Shown here piece by piece: positions 15,956-27,079 of a DNA stretch of 64,000 nt. The DNA comes from Egicoccus halophilus (GTDB taxonomy: Bacteria; Actinomycetota; Nitriliruptoria; Nitriliruptorales; Nitriliruptoraceae). The stretch is from contig NZ_CP036250.1 of the NCBI RefSeq assembly GCF_004300825.1, positions 2,281,001 to 2,345,000 of the forward strand, read 5' to 3'. The first letter of the stretch is position 1. The number at the start of each line of letters is the position of its first letter. The translations under genes and the position numbers were made by a program. A model generated the notes under the pieces. The model did not search any database. It was not told where the DNA came from and saw nothing but the letters and a program-made list of their open reading frames with translations.

Positions 15956-16906
15956 TCAGCTGATCGCGAGCAGCGCGGGCACCGAGGCGAGGTGCAACGC
16001 CACCAGCAGGACACCGACCGGGCGAGGGACACGGGGGCGGCGGGCGAGCAGCAGGGCGGCGAGGCCGGTCACCGCGGCCGCGGCGACCACCACCACGAGC
16101 GCCGGCGTGTCGACGGCGAGACCGTCCCCGGTCGCGGTCGCGACCAGCGCGGACGTGCCGACCACGAACAGGGCGTTGAAGGCATTGGAGCCGAGCAGGT
16201 TGCCGAGCAGGATCTCGACCTGGCCGCGCCGTGCCGACGCGACCGCGGTCGCGAGCTCCGGCAGCGAGGTTCCGACGGCCACCAGCACCGAGGCGATGAG
16301 GATCTGCGGTACCCCGGCGGCCTCGGCCAGGTCGATCGCCCCGGCCACGAGCAGTTGTGCACCGACCAGCACCCCGAGCAGCCCCAGCACGACCCGCACC
16401 CCGACCAGCCGGGTCGCGGGCGGGAGCGGGACCTCGCCGGCCGGGTCCTCCCCGCCGGCACGCACGACCTGCCACACGACCGCGGCGAGCAACACCCCGA
16501 CGAGCACGAGCCCGTCGACGAGACCGATGGACCCGTCGATCGCCAACCCGAGCAGCAGCACGGAGCCGGCGCCGGCGATGACGCCGTCACGGACCGGCGC
16601 CTGGTCGCGACGCCCGACGACCGGGCTGACCACGGCCGCGATGCCGAGGATGAGCAGCAGGTTCGCGACGTTGGAGCCAGCCGCGTTGCCGATGGCGAGG
16701 TCGGCGTCACCCTGCAGCGCGCCCGTCACCGACGTGACCAGCTCCGGCAGCGAGGTGCCGAAGCCGACCACGACGGCACCGATCACGGTCGCCGACCAAC
16801 GCAGGCGCAGCGCCACGGCCTCGGCCCCGGCGACGAACTGGTCGGCCGCGTAGACCAGGACGACCAGACCGACGACCAGCAGTGCCAACGGTACGAGCGT
16901 GTCCAC
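15956..16906 (-). CDS. Calcium/sodium antiporter, CaxA/YrbG family
   Basis: This 316-residue integral membrane protein of the Ca2+:cation antiporter superfamily shows the two inverted alpha repeats: GFGTSLPELVTSVTGALQGD in the first half and VAVGTSLPELATAVASARRG in the second. Each is followed by a GNxxGSN motif (GNAAGSNVANLLL and GNLLGSNAFNALF). About ten hydrophobic helices are visible. GTG start at 16906 follows GAGGAGG. It probably exports Ca2+ or Na+. The gene converges with the radical SAM gene (21-nt gap) and diverges from the beta-lactamase-fold gene. Confidence 0.9.
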   Translation of the reverse strand: MDTLVPLALLVVGLVVLVYAADQFVAGAEAVALRLRWSATVIGAVVVGFGTSLPELVTSVTGALQGDADLAIGNAAGSNVANLLLILGIAAVVSPVVGRRDQAPVRDGVIAGAGSVLLLGLAIDGSIGLVDGLVLVGVLLAAVVWQVVRAGGEDPAGEVPLPPATRLVGVRVVLGLLGVLVGAQLLVAGAIDLAEAAGVPQILIASVLVAVGTSLPELATAVASARRGQVEILLGNLLGSNAFNALFVVGTSALVATATGDGLAVDTPALVVVVAAAAVTGLAALLLARRPRVPRPVGVLLVALHLASVPALLAIS

Positions 16907-16971
16907 CAGAGCACCTCCTCACCGAGCGGTCCGCGTGCGCAGCCCGCGAACGATACGACACCCGGCCGGCT

Positions 16972-16977
16972 AGCCTC
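16972..16977 (+). promoter_or_regulatory. TAGCCT box before the serine hydrolase gene
   Basis: TAGCCT lies 42 nt before the GTG at 17020 and fits the local TAGNNT pattern. AGGAG (17010-17014) follows before the start. Confidence 0.4.
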
Positions 16978-17019
16978 CATCGGCCGTCGCCCCGTCGAGT
17001 GCAGCCGTCAGGAGTCGTC

Positions 17020-18381
17020 GTGTCGTCCCTTCCCGACCGTGCCGTCAGGGCGCTCGAGGACCGGCTCGCCGACGAGCAACGTCACTCGCGCCTGCCCTCG
17101 GTGGTGGCCGGGGTGGTGCGCGAGGGCGTCCTGGCGTGGTCGGGCGCCGCCGGGAAGGTGGACGGTGCGGCGCCGACGCCACGGACGCAGTACCGCATCG
17201 GGTCGATTACCAAGACCTTCGTCGGCCTGTCGGTGCTCCGGCTGGTCGAGTCCGGCCGCGTCGATCTCGACGACCGGGTGACCGACCACGTCCCCGACGC
17301 CCCCGTGGGTCGTGCGACGCTGCTGCAGCTGCTCGCCCACGCGTCGGGGCTGCGGGCCGAGACCGCCGGGCCGTGGTGGGAGCGCACCGCCGGTGGCGAC
17401 TGGAACGTGCTGCTCGCCCAGCTCCAGGCACCGACGACCCCGCACCGGGCCGGCCACCGCCACCACTACAGCAACGTCGGCTACGCCGTTCTCGGCCGCC
17501 TGCTCGAGGGCGCGCACGGCCGTCCGTGGCACGAGGTGGTGCACCGCGACTGGCTCGGGCCGCTGGACCTGACCGACACGACGGCCCGACCGCGGCCACC
17601 GTTCGCGCCGGGGCTCGCGGTCCATCCGTGGGCCGACACCGTCCTGCCCGAGCCCGAGCACGACGCCGGGGCGATGGCACCCGCGGGGCAGCTGTGGGCG
17701 CCGCTGGCGGACCTCGCTCGGTGGGCCGCGTTCCTCGCCGGCGACGGCGAGGGGCTGCTCGATCCGGCGTTGCTCGACGCCGCCCGACGGCCCGTCGTGG
17801 TCGACGACCGCCCCGGACAGCCGTGGCGGTCGGCCGCCGGACTCTCGCTGCAGGTGTTCGACGACGGCACGGGCCGGCGCAGTTTCGGACACGGCGGTTC
17901 GATGCCGGGGTTCCTGGCGCTGCTGCGGGTCGACGCGGACTCGGGTGACGGTGCGGTCGTGATGACCAACACCACGGCCGGGCTCGACGGCGCGATCGCC
18001 GCGGACCTGCTGGGCCTGCTGGCGCGGGAGGCCCCCCGCCGGCGACCCGCCTGGACACCCGGCGGCGTGGCCGCCGACGCGCTGGCGCTCACCGGCGTGT
18101 GGTACTGGGGTCCGACGCCCGTGTCGGTCACCGCGCTCGGCAACGACACGCTGCGCCTCGAGGCGGTGCGTGGCGTCGCCCGCTCCTCACGGTTCCGTCG
18201 CCGGCCCGACGGGGGCTGGGAGGGACTCGACGGCTACTACGCCGGCGAGGTGCTCCGCCCCGCCACGGCCGACGACGGCACGGTGCGCTGGTTCGACCTC
18301 GCGTCGTTCGTGTTCACCCGGATGCCCTACGACGCCGACGCCGACGTGCCCGGCGGCGTCGCCGCCGAGGGGTGGCGGTGA
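17020..18381 (+). CDS. Serine hydrolase, class C beta-lactamase family
   Basis: This 453-residue penicillin-binding-fold hydrolase has the catalytic SxxK as SITK in YRIGSITKTFVGLSVLRLVE (about residues 65-68), the YxN motif as YSN (YSNVGYAVLGRLLEG) and an HxG-type third motif in FGHGGSMPG. The family includes esterases, D-aminopeptidases and beta-lactamases, and no signal peptide is seen, so a cytosolic esterase or peptidase is more likely than drug resistance. A C-terminal beta domain follows about residue 345. GTG 17020 has AGGAG upstream. Confidence 0.85.
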   Translation: MSSLPDRAVRALEDRLADEQRHSRLPSVVAGVVREGVLAWSGAAGKVDGAAPTPRTQYRIGSITKTFVGLSVLRLVESGRVDLDDRVTDHVPDAPVGRATLLQLLAHASGLRAETAGPWWERTAGGDWNVLLAQLQAPTTPHRAGHRHHYSNVGYAVLGRLLEGAHGRPWHEVVHRDWLGPLDLTDTTARPRPPFAPGLAVHPWADTVLPEPEHDAGAMAPAGQLWAPLADLARWAAFLAGDGEGLLDPALLDAARRPVVVDDRPGQPWRSAAGLSLQVFDDGTGRRSFGHGGSMPGFLALLRVDADSGDGAVVMTNTTAGLDGAIAADLLGLLAREAPRRRPAWTPGGVAADALALTGVWYWGPTPVSVTALGNDTLRLEAVRGVARSSRFRRRPDGGWEGLDGYYAGEVLRPATADDGTVRWFDLASFVFTRMPYDADADVPGGVAAEGWR

Positions 18382-18431
18382 CCCGGACCGGGCACGTCGG
18401 CGTCCCGCGGGCGGAGCTGGCCCGCGCGGCG

Positions 18432-18464
18432 CGTGCGGGCCGTCGCGTGGAGACGGCCCGCACG
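18432..18464. terminator. Bidirectional terminator hairpin between convergent genes
   Basis: Perfect 13-bp arms CGTGCGGGCCGTC and GACGGCCCGCACG enclose a 7-nt loop. The hairpin sits midway between the serine hydrolase and L,D-transpeptidase stops. There is no T-tract on either side, as is common for actinobacterial hairpin terminators. Confidence 0.8.
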
Positions 18465-18478
18465 GTGTCGAGCGGCGA

Positions 18479-19180
18479 TCAGTAGCGACCGATGACCTTC
18501 ACCGGGTCGCCGACCTTGAGCCGACCGAACAGCCAGTCCGCGCCCTTGGGCGTGACGCGGGCGCAGCCCTTGCTGGCGGGCGCGGCGGGGACGCTGTTGG
18601 AGCCGTGGATGGCGATGGCACCGTCGAAGTACATCGGGCTGTACATGTTCGGGGTCTTGGACGGGTAGAGGCTGGAGGTGTGCCAGCCCTTCTTGACCCG
18701 CTGGATCTTGAAGTCGCCGTTGCGGGGCAGGCCACCGGTACCGGTCGAGGTGATCAGCACCTTCTGCCAGCGGCCGTCCTGGCGGTAGAAGATCGTCTGA
18801 CAGGTCTTGTCGACGGTCACGCCGCGGCCGGCGGACGCCTTGGGCAGTCCGGTGGTCGCGCGGATCGCGTCGAGCTCGCCCTTGGCGAGCGCGTTGCGGC
18901 TGGCGGTGCGGCCGCTGAGGCGCCGCCAGGCGCACAGGCCCTGGCGGGTGCGCGGGCCGTCGACGCCGTCGACGGTGCCGACCGGGTAGCCGAGGTCGCT
19001 CAGGCGCTGTTGCACCTCACGGACCGTGGCGTTGCCGGTCGCGGCCTGGGCCTCGCCGACCCCGCCGGCCGCGACGAGCGCGAGCGTGAGCAGGACGGCG
19101 AGCAGCAGCGACAGCGTCCGCTGCGCCGGCAGGGCGAGGCGACGGACGGGGAGGGAACGGGGCGTGGGAGTGGAGGTCAT
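18479..19180 (-). CDS. L,D-transpeptidase with peptidoglycan-binding domain
   Basis: This 233-residue secreted cell-wall enzyme has a signal sequence (basic head, hydrophobic core LLLAVLLTLALVAAGGVGEA, cleavage near AQA). A peptidoglycan-binding domain follows (VREVQQRLSDLGYPVGTVDG), then a YkuD catalytic domain. The YkuD active site HGSNSVPAAPASKGCAR contains His, Ser and the nucleophile Cys in the HGxxxxPxxxxSxGCxR pattern. It would form 3-3 crosslinks or attach proteins to peptidoglycan. ATG at 19180 has no strong ribosome site; the 170-nt leader may be a riboswitch. Confidence 0.9.
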   Translation of the reverse strand: MTSTPTPRSLPVRRLALPAQRTLSLLLAVLLTLALVAAGGVGEAQAATGNATVREVQQRLSDLGYPVGTVDGVDGPRTRQGLCAWRRLSGRTASRNALAKGELDAIRATTGLPKASAGRGVTVDKTCQTIFYRQDGRWQKVLITSTGTGGLPRNGDFKIQRVKKGWHTSSLYPSKTPNMYSPMYFDGAIAIHGSNSVPAAPASKGCARVTPKGADWLFGRLKVGDPVKVIGRY

Positions 19181-19320
19181 GGCGGTTCGCCGATTCGGGT
19201 GGGGCTGCGCACCGTTGCGCAGCGCTTCACCCGTTCCGACGCACACCCCGGGCCGCGAGTTGCCCCCTCGTCCGCGGTGCGCAGCACCTGCACGGATCCA
19301 AACTCGATGCAACCCTATGG
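19181..19320 (-). promoter_or_regulatory. Possible c-di-AMP (ydaO-type) riboswitch leader
   Basis: Read on the minus strand, the leader holds GGGTGAAGCG, then a stem with arms CTGCGCA and TGCGCAG, then CACCCGAATC just before the start codon. This order resembles the 3' half of ydaO/yuaA riboswitches, which often precede cell-wall enzymes in actinobacteria. The canonical CAGCTAACC segment is not obvious, so this is a tentative call. Confidence 0.28.
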
Positions 19321-19351
19321 CCGGTACGCCGTTCCGCGGGCGTGTACCGGA

Positions 19352-22348
<2,997 letters not shown>

Positions 22349-22380
22349 GTGGTCTCCGAACGGGCGAGGTCGTCGTCGAG

Positions 22381-22443
22381 CGGGCGCGGCGCGACGGCCG
22401 TCCCCGTGCGGGCGCGGCGCGACGGCCGTCCCCGTGCGGGCGC
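22381..22443. repeat. Two tandem copies of a 28-bp repeat plus 7 bp of a third
   Basis: Identical units occupy 22381-22408 and 22409-22436, with a third partial copy after that. Each contains the palindrome GACGGCCGTC. The repeat lies in the 184-bp region between the divergent gcvP and nfo genes. Confidence 0.85.
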
Positions 22444-22484
22444 CATCGAAGCAGCACCGTCATCGGGCTGCCGAACGCGCGCGC

Positions 22485-22490
22485 TAGCCT
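22485..22490 (+). promoter_or_regulatory. TAGCCT box before nfo
   Basis: TAGCCT lies 42 nt before the ATG at 22533 and matches the local -10 pattern. The ribosome site before nfo is weak. Confidence 0.4.
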
Positions 22491-22532
22491 CGAAACGGCT
22501 CCACGGTCCACCCTCGACGAAAGTCGGTCCGC

Positions 22533-23309
22533 ATGCGCATCGGCGCCCACGTCCCCGCCAAGGACCCCCTCGCGACCGCCGCCGAGCGGGGCGCCGAGGT
22601 GGTCCAGCTGTTCCTGTCGGCCCCACAACAGTTCCGGGGGCCCAAGCCGCGCGAGGACGCCGACGAACTGCGGGCCGGTGACGTGGCGATCTACGTCCAC
22701 GCGCCGTACCTCGTCAACGTGGCGACCACCAACAACCGGGTCCGCCACCCGTCACGGCAGCTGTTGGAGAAGACCGTGCGCGCCGCGGAGGACATCGGCG
22801 CCCTCGGCGTGATCGTGCACGGTGGCCACCTGCCCGAGGAGGACGACGTCGCCGAGGGCTTCGCGAACTGGCGTTCGACGTTGGAGCGGCTGGAGACCGA
22901 CCTGCCGATCCTGATCGAGAACACCGCCGGCGGCAACAACGCGGTGGCGCGCCACTTCGACCGCATCGGTCGGCTGTGGGAGACGCTCGAGGACGTGTCG
23001 ACCCCGTTCGGGTTCTGCCTCGACACCTGCCACACCCATGCCGCCGGGGAGAAGCTCGACGACGCGGTCGAACGCATCGTGGGCATCACCGGGCGCATCG
23101 ACCTGGTCCACCTCAACGACTCGAAGGACGAGTTCGGGTCCGGGCGCGATCGGCACCAGAACCTCGGCGAGGGACGCATCGACCCCGACGTGCTCGTCGA
23201 GGTGGTCCGGCGCGCGGGGGCCGACGTGGTCGTGGAGACCCCGGACGGCGACGGCGACGGTCAGGCCGCCGACATCGCCTGGCTGCGGGACCGGCTCGGC
23301 CCGGCCTGA
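22533..23309 (+). CDS. nfo: Deoxyribonuclease IV (AP endonuclease)
   Basis: This 258-residue TIM-barrel base-excision-repair enzyme cuts DNA at abasic sites using three metal ions. Family motifs visible are [19 protein letters not shown] at the N-terminus, [55 protein letters not shown] and NLGEGRI. Length is slightly shorter than the E. coli enzyme (about 285). ATG at 22533. It converges with a MerR gene and diverges from gcvP. Confidence 0.95.
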   Translation: MRIGAHVPAKDPLATAAERGAEVVQLFLSAPQQFRGPKPREDADELRAGDVAIYVHAPYLVNVATTNNRVRHPSRQLLEKTVRAAEDIGALGVIVHGGHLPEEDDVAEGFANWRSTLERLETDLPILIENTAGGNNAVARHFDRIGRLWETLEDVSTPFGFCLDTCHTHAAGEKLDDAVERIVGITGRIDLVHLNDSKDEFGSGRDRHQNLGEGRIDPDVLVEVVRRAGADVVVETPDGDGDGQAADIAWLRDRLGPA

Positions 23310-23342
23310 CCGGGTACGACCCCGGCCTCGGCGCTGCGTACG

Positions 23343-23885
23343 TCAGCCGGTGACGACGGCCGCGTCGGCGTCGGCGGACGAGTGCTCCTCGGACGCGATC
23401 GCCGGCTCGTCGTCGAGCCGTTCGGTGGGGAAGGCGGTGACCTCGCCGCGCAACTCGTCGATGACCGGGCCGAGGGCGATCGCGAACACGCCCTGACCGC
23501 GCCGCAGCAGGTCGACGAGCGAGGCGTCGTCCTCGAGCAGGTAGACCGAGTCGCCGTGGGAGACCAGGGTCGCGTCGGCGAGTGAGCGTCCGCGGGCGCG
23601 CAGTTCGTCGACGGCCTGGCGCACCTTCTGCAGCGACACGCCGGTGTCGAGCAGACGCTTGACGACGCGGAGCCGCACCACGTCGTCGAACGAGTACAGC
23701 CGCTGGGTCCCCGAACCGGTCGCCTTGCGGACGCTGGGCTCCACCAGCGCCGTACGGGCCCAGTAGTCGAGCTGCCGGTAGGTGATGCCGACGATCTTGG
23801 TCACCGAGCTCCCCCGGTAGCCCTCCCGGACGCCGGCATCGCCGACGTCGAGAGCGAGCTGACCTACGTCCGGCACGGTGCTCAC
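23343..23885 (-). CDS. MerR-family regulator (Rv1830-like)
   Basis: This 180-residue regulator has the winged-helix recognition region GITYRQLDYWARTALVEPSV followed by the MerR wing GTQRLYSFDDVVRLRVVKRL and a dimer helix ending in KVRQAVDELRARG. GTG at 23885 is chosen because AGGAG lies 7 nt upstream; the open frame continues 12 codons without support. In mycobacteria the equivalent gene sits between the bifunctional nuclease and gcvP genes, as here. A strong -35/-10 promoter is found 170 nt upstream with dyads beside it, suggesting autoregulation. Confidence 0.88.
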   Translation of the reverse strand: MSTVPDVGQLALDVGDAGVREGYRGSSVTKIVGITYRQLDYWARTALVEPSVRKATGSGTQRLYSFDDVVRLRVVKRLLDTGVSLQKVRQAVDELRARGRSLADATLVSHGDSVYLLEDDASLVDLLRRGQGVFAIALGPVIDELRGEVTAFPTERLDDEPAIASEEHSSADADAAVVTG

Positions 23886-24032
23886 GCAAGGGCTCCTGGA
23901 TCGCGATGCCGTGGTGGGCATCGTGCTGGCATCGGCGGGTGGAGGCGAAGCGCCCGCGTCCCTCCACTCGTGCTGCCGAGCTGCGGGTGGAGGAGGACGG
24001 TCCGGTCGTACTCCACCCGGCCTCGGGCGGTG

Positions 24033-24062
24033 AGCCTACGACGAGAACTACAGGCGTGTCAA
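24033..24062 (-). promoter_or_regulatory. Sigma70-type promoter of the MerR gene
   Basis: On the minus strand TTGACA (24057-24062) and TAGGCT (24033-24038) are separated by 18 nt. It is one of very few places in the window with a perfect -35 hexamer. The leader would be about 140 nt. Confidence 0.65.
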
Positions 24063-24068
24063 TGGCAT

Positions 24069-24098
24069 GTCGAGGGTTCCGAGACCCTCAACCTCGAC
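24069..24098. promoter_or_regulatory. Nested dyads upstream of the MerR promoter
   Basis: Outer arms GTCGAGG (24069-24075) and CCTCGAC (24092-24098) enclose inner arms GAGGGT and ACCCTC. A second TTGACA follows at about 24104-24109 on the minus strand. The position just upstream of the -35 suggests a regulator-binding region. Confidence 0.4.
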
Positions 24099-24578
24099 CA
24101 GATTGTCAAGGTTTTCCGGATCGAGACACGCCTAAAGACCATGAGAGGGAACGGCTGCGAAGGCCGAAGTCGGCGCGGACCGGCGCCGATCGACACACCA
24201 CGGCAGCCCGGTGACGGGCAACGAGAGGGCACGAAATCCGTGAGTCCGAGGGCAGCCGGTCGACCGCCGCGTCCCGCGGGGAGCTCAGGACCGTGGCGGC
24301 AGCCGCGTTGCCCGGCGACCGACCGCAGCATCCGGTGACGCGGCGGCGGCCGGACGTACGCGACACGCCCCCGGGCCGCGCCGGTCACGCGGGCGGTGCG
24401 AACAACGGGCGCGAACGGCGACGCGGTCCGGCCGCCGGACACCCCGGACTCCCCCGACCCCGGCACGTGCCGGGTCCGTCCCCGGTGTGCGTGGTGTGTC
24501 CGGCTCACGTCGGCGCGAGGTGGCACGTTCCCCGGAGCATCCCGCGACCGTCCGCGGGACGGCCGCTGCCCGGCGGTG

Positions 24579-25088
24579 TCACTGCTCGCGGAAGTCCTCG
24601 GGCGAGATGTCGTCGAGGAACTCCCGGAACTGGCGGACCGCCTCCTCGGCGTCCACGCCGCCCTCCTCGCCTTCCTCGGTGCCCGGTTCGATCTCCAGAC
24701 CGGCCTCGTCGAGGACCTGCTCGGCCCCGAAGATCGGCACGTCGTCGAGGCGGCTCGCGAGGGCGATCGCGTCGGAGGGGCGCGCCGAGACGGTCATGGT
24801 GTTGCCGGCCAACGACAGGTGCAGCTCGGCGAAGAAGGTGCCGTCACGCAGGGCGGTGACGTGCACCGCCGCCAGCTCGGCGCCCAGTTGGCCCAGCACC
24901 TCCACGAACAGGTCGTGCGTGAGTGGGCGGGGGGTCTCCACGCCCTGCAGCGCGAACGCGATCGCCGTGGCCTCGACCGCGCCGATCCAGATCGGCAGAT
25001 AGCGGGTGCCGTGCCGCTCCTTGAGCAACACGATCGGCTGGTTGGCCGGCAGCTCGACGCGTACGCCGACGAGCTCCATCTCGATCAC
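24579..25088 (-). CDS. Bifunctional nuclease (BFN) family protein
   Basis: This 169-residue member of the DUF151/BFN family is named after a plant nuclease with DNase and RNase activity. Its bacterial role is unclear. Family motifs are VVLLKE-like IVLLKERHGTRYLPIWIGAV, EATAIAFALQGVETPRPLTH, DAIALASRLDDVPIFGAEQV and an acidic tail. GTG at 25088 has AGGAG 8 nt upstream. It lies between two MerR genes, as in mycobacteria, except that a carboxypeptidase gene is inserted. A TAGCCT box at 25119-25124 overlaps the stop of that gene. Confidence 0.92.
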   Translation of the reverse strand: MIEMELVGVRVELPANQPIVLLKERHGTRYLPIWIGAVEATAIAFALQGVETPRPLTHDLFVEVLGQLGAELAAVHVTALRDGTFFAELHLSLAGNTMTVSARPSDAIALASRLDDVPIFGAEQVLDEAGLEIEPGTEEGEEGGVDAEEAVRQFREFLDDISPEDFREQ

Positions 25089-25118
25089 GAGGGTCGCTCC
25101 TGGGTCGTCGACTGCTGC

Positions 25119-25124
25119 AGGCTA
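25119..25124 (-). promoter_or_regulatory. TAGCCT box for the BFN gene
   Basis: On the minus strand TAGCCT lies 30 nt before the GTG at 25088. It overlaps the stop codon of the upstream carboxypeptidase gene (25122-25124). Confidence 0.4.
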
Positions 25125-26354
25125 GCGGAGGGCATCCGCCCCGGACGCCGCGCGCAGGGACGCGTAGGCACCGTCGACCAGGGCGGCCCCCAGTCGGGCG
25201 GCGCTCCCGGCGTCGGGCGTGCCGGATCCGGCGTCCCCGTCCCCGGCCTCGGCAGCCACCGCCGACGGCGAGGCGAGCGTGCGCGCGGCCAGCTCGGTCA
25301 AGGGCTCGGCACCCGCGTGCACCTCGACCTCCACCTGAGCTTCGGGTGGGCGGGCCGGCACGGTGACCGAGACCGACGCCGGCCGGTCGGTCGGCGTGGT
25401 CACCGTGGTCGGCGGCAACGCGTAGCTGTGCCATCCCCCGGCGACCGCGAGGTCCAGTCGCACCGACGGCTGCTCGAGCGCGTAGGCGTCGAAGCCGGCA
25501 TCGAGCAGGCGCGCGGCCTGCGTGAAGCGGGCCGGGTCGTCGCCCGCGTCGAGGACCACGGCGACCAGTTCACGGCCATCGCGTTGCGCACTGGCGATCA
25601 GACTGTTCCCGGCCGCGAGGGTGAATCCGGTCTTCACGCCGGTGGCCCCGGGATAGCTGCCCAGCAACAGGTTGCGGTTCGGCTCGGTCGGTTGCCCGGG
25701 AAGGGTGACCTCGCGGCGAGCGAGCAGGGGGCGCAGCTGCTCGTGCGCCAGCGCGGCCCGCGCGATGGTCGCCAGGTCGAGCGCGGACACCTCGTGGAGA
25801 TCGCCCAGCCCGGTGACGGAGCCGAAGTCGCGCTGCTCGAGGCCCAGCCGGGCCGCGTCCTGTTCCATCAGCCGCAGGAAGCGGTCGGTGTCGCCCCCGA
25901 CGAAGGTCGCCAGCGCCTCGGCCGCGTCGTTGCCCGAGCGGATCAGGATCGCCTCGAGCAGCTGGCGCACCGTCCAGGTCTCCCCCGGTCGGAGGCCGAC
26001 CGACGCCCCCTCCACCAGGACCTCGGGCCCGACCGTCACCTCGGCGTCGAGCTCGACGCGATCGACGGCGGTCAGGGCCGTGAGCACCTTGATGGTCGAG
26101 GCCACCGGCCGCGGTTGCTCGGCCCCGCGCTCGAGCAGGCGTTGCCCGCTGCTGGCCTCGACCAGGACCACCGCACTGGCGGTGACGTCCTCGGGCACGT
26201 CCGGCCAGTCGGACGGGGGTGGTCCGGCGACCGCGGGCGTCGGTGGTGCCGTCAGTTCGGCCGTCGCGGGCACCGGGCCGACCAGGCACAGGCTGGCCGT
26301 CAGGGCGGCCAGCACCGTGGTGGCACGCCGCCGACGGGCGATCTTGGCGGTCAC
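25122..26354 (-). CDS. D-alanyl-D-alanine carboxypeptidase (S11 PBP)
   Basis: This 410-residue secreted low-molecular-weight penicillin-binding protein trims the terminal D-Ala of peptidoglycan stem peptides. It has a signal sequence (about residues 1-32). All three active-site motifs are present: STIK (nucleophile Ser and Lys) in VASTIKVLTALTAVD, SGN in RSGNDAAEALATFV and KTG in GVKTGFTLAAGNS. A C-terminal domain follows residue 290. GTG at 26354 overlaps the MerR stop (GTGA), so it is translated with the FHA-MerR pair. Its place inside this regulatory cluster is unlike mycobacteria. Confidence 0.92.
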   Translation of the reverse strand: MTAKIARRRRATTVLAALTASLCLVGPVPATAELTAPPTPAVAGPPPSDWPDVPEDVTASAVVLVEASSGQRLLERGAEQPRPVASTIKVLTALTAVDRVELDAEVTVGPEVLVEGASVGLRPGETWTVRQLLEAILIRSGNDAAEALATFVGGDTDRFLRLMEQDAARLGLEQRDFGSVTGLGDLHEVSALDLATIARAALAHEQLRPLLARREVTLPGQPTEPNRNLLLGSYPGATGVKTGFTLAAGNSLIASAQRDGRELVAVVLDAGDDPARFTQAARLLDAGFDAYALEQPSVRLDLAVAGGWHSYALPPTTVTTPTDRPASVSVTVPARPPEAQVEVEVHAGAEPLTELAARTLASPSAVAAEAGDGDAGSGTPDAGSAARLGAALVDGAYASLRAASGADALR

Positions 26355-27079
26355 GGGCCGAGCAGTGCCCGCAGCTGGCGTGCGAGCAGTGCCTGGTGCA
26401 GTGCGCCGCCTGCGGCGACGACCCGCTCGGCCTGCTCGACCGCACTGCGCCGGCTGTCGGGATTGCGCTGACGCAGCAGCGGCGACACCAGCTGCTCGGC
26501 CAGCGCGGCCTCGCGGTCGGCGAACTGCCGGTACATGCGCAGGTGGCGGACCTCGAGCCCGCCGCCGAGCAGCGACGCCGCGAGCTTGGCCACCTGGAGG
26601 TCGTGACCGTCGTGCGTGGGGCCCGGCCCGAGCAGCCCGTGGTCGCGGAGCTGGGTCACCTCGTCGCCGGTGAGGCCGGTCGCGTCCGCGAGCTCCGCGG
26701 AGGTGAGCTGCACCTCGGCCGCGGGCAGGTCGAACACCGACGCCGGCGCGTCGACGGGCGGCGACGCTTCCCCGGTGTCGGGCGAGGGCGAGGGCGCCGA
26801 CGCCGGCTCCTCGCCGGGCGCCCCGGCGACGGGCAGGCCGGCGTCGAGCCGCGCGAGCTCGTCCTTGATGACCCGCAGTGGGAGGTACCGGTCCCGCTGG
26901 GCCCGCAACACGTAGCGCAGCCGGTCGATGTCCTCACCGGTGAACTTGCGGTAGCCGGATTCCGTCCGGTCGGGCGAGATCAGCCCCTCGGCCTCCAGGA
27001 AGCGGATCTTGGAGATCGTGATGTCGCTGAACTCGTCCTTCAGGCGGTTGAGCACCTCACCGATGGTGAGGGACTTCAC
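26351..27079 (-). CDS. ftsR: MerR-family regulator, FtsR/Rv1828 type
   Basis: This 242-residue regulator has the FtsR-type winged helix SLTIGEVLNRLKDEFSDITI, SKIRFLEAEGLISPDRTESG and YRKFTGEDIDRLRYVLRAQR. A Pro/Ser/Asp linker (about 85-115) and a C-terminal effector-like domain (VQLTSAELADATGLTGDEV, then HLRMYRQFADREAALAEQLV) follow. Relatives in Corynebacterium and Mycobacterium lie next to the FHA protein gene, and the corynebacterial one affects ftsZ. GTG at 27079 overlaps the FHA stop (GTGA). The gene is translationally coupled on both sides. Confidence 0.9.
   Translation of the reverse strand: MKSLTIGEVLNRLKDEFSDITISKIRFLEAEGLISPDRTESGYRKFTGEDIDRLRYVLRAQRDRYLPLRVIKDELARLDAGLPVAGAPGEEPASAPSPSPDTGEASPPVDAPASVFDLPAAEVQLTSAELADATGLTGDEVTQLRDHGLLGPGPTHDGHDLQVAKLAASLLGGGLEVRHLRMYRQFADREAALAEQLVSPLLRQRNPDSRRSAVEQAERVVAAGGALHQALLARQLRALLGP

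Larger units (their letters stand above)
23886..24578. other. 693-bp intergenic region with MerR promoter
   Basis: No convincing gene was found between the MerR start and the stop of the bifunctional nuclease gene. The short open frames here lack ribosome sites and recognisable protein features. The left third holds the MerR promoter and nested dyads. The right part (about 24200-24570) is GC-rich sequence in which I see no clear structure. A small RNA cannot be excluded. Confidence 0.6.

Noticed and set aside
17020..18381. Beta-lactamase resistance gene
   Set aside because: The fold is class C-like, but there is no signal peptide and the family is mostly esterases and peptidases, so resistance cannot be claimed.
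22349..22532. Glycine riboswitch upstream of gcvP
   Set aside because: No tandem aptamer features or conserved glycine-riboswitch core were found; only the 28-bp duplication is present. The gcvH leader also shows none.
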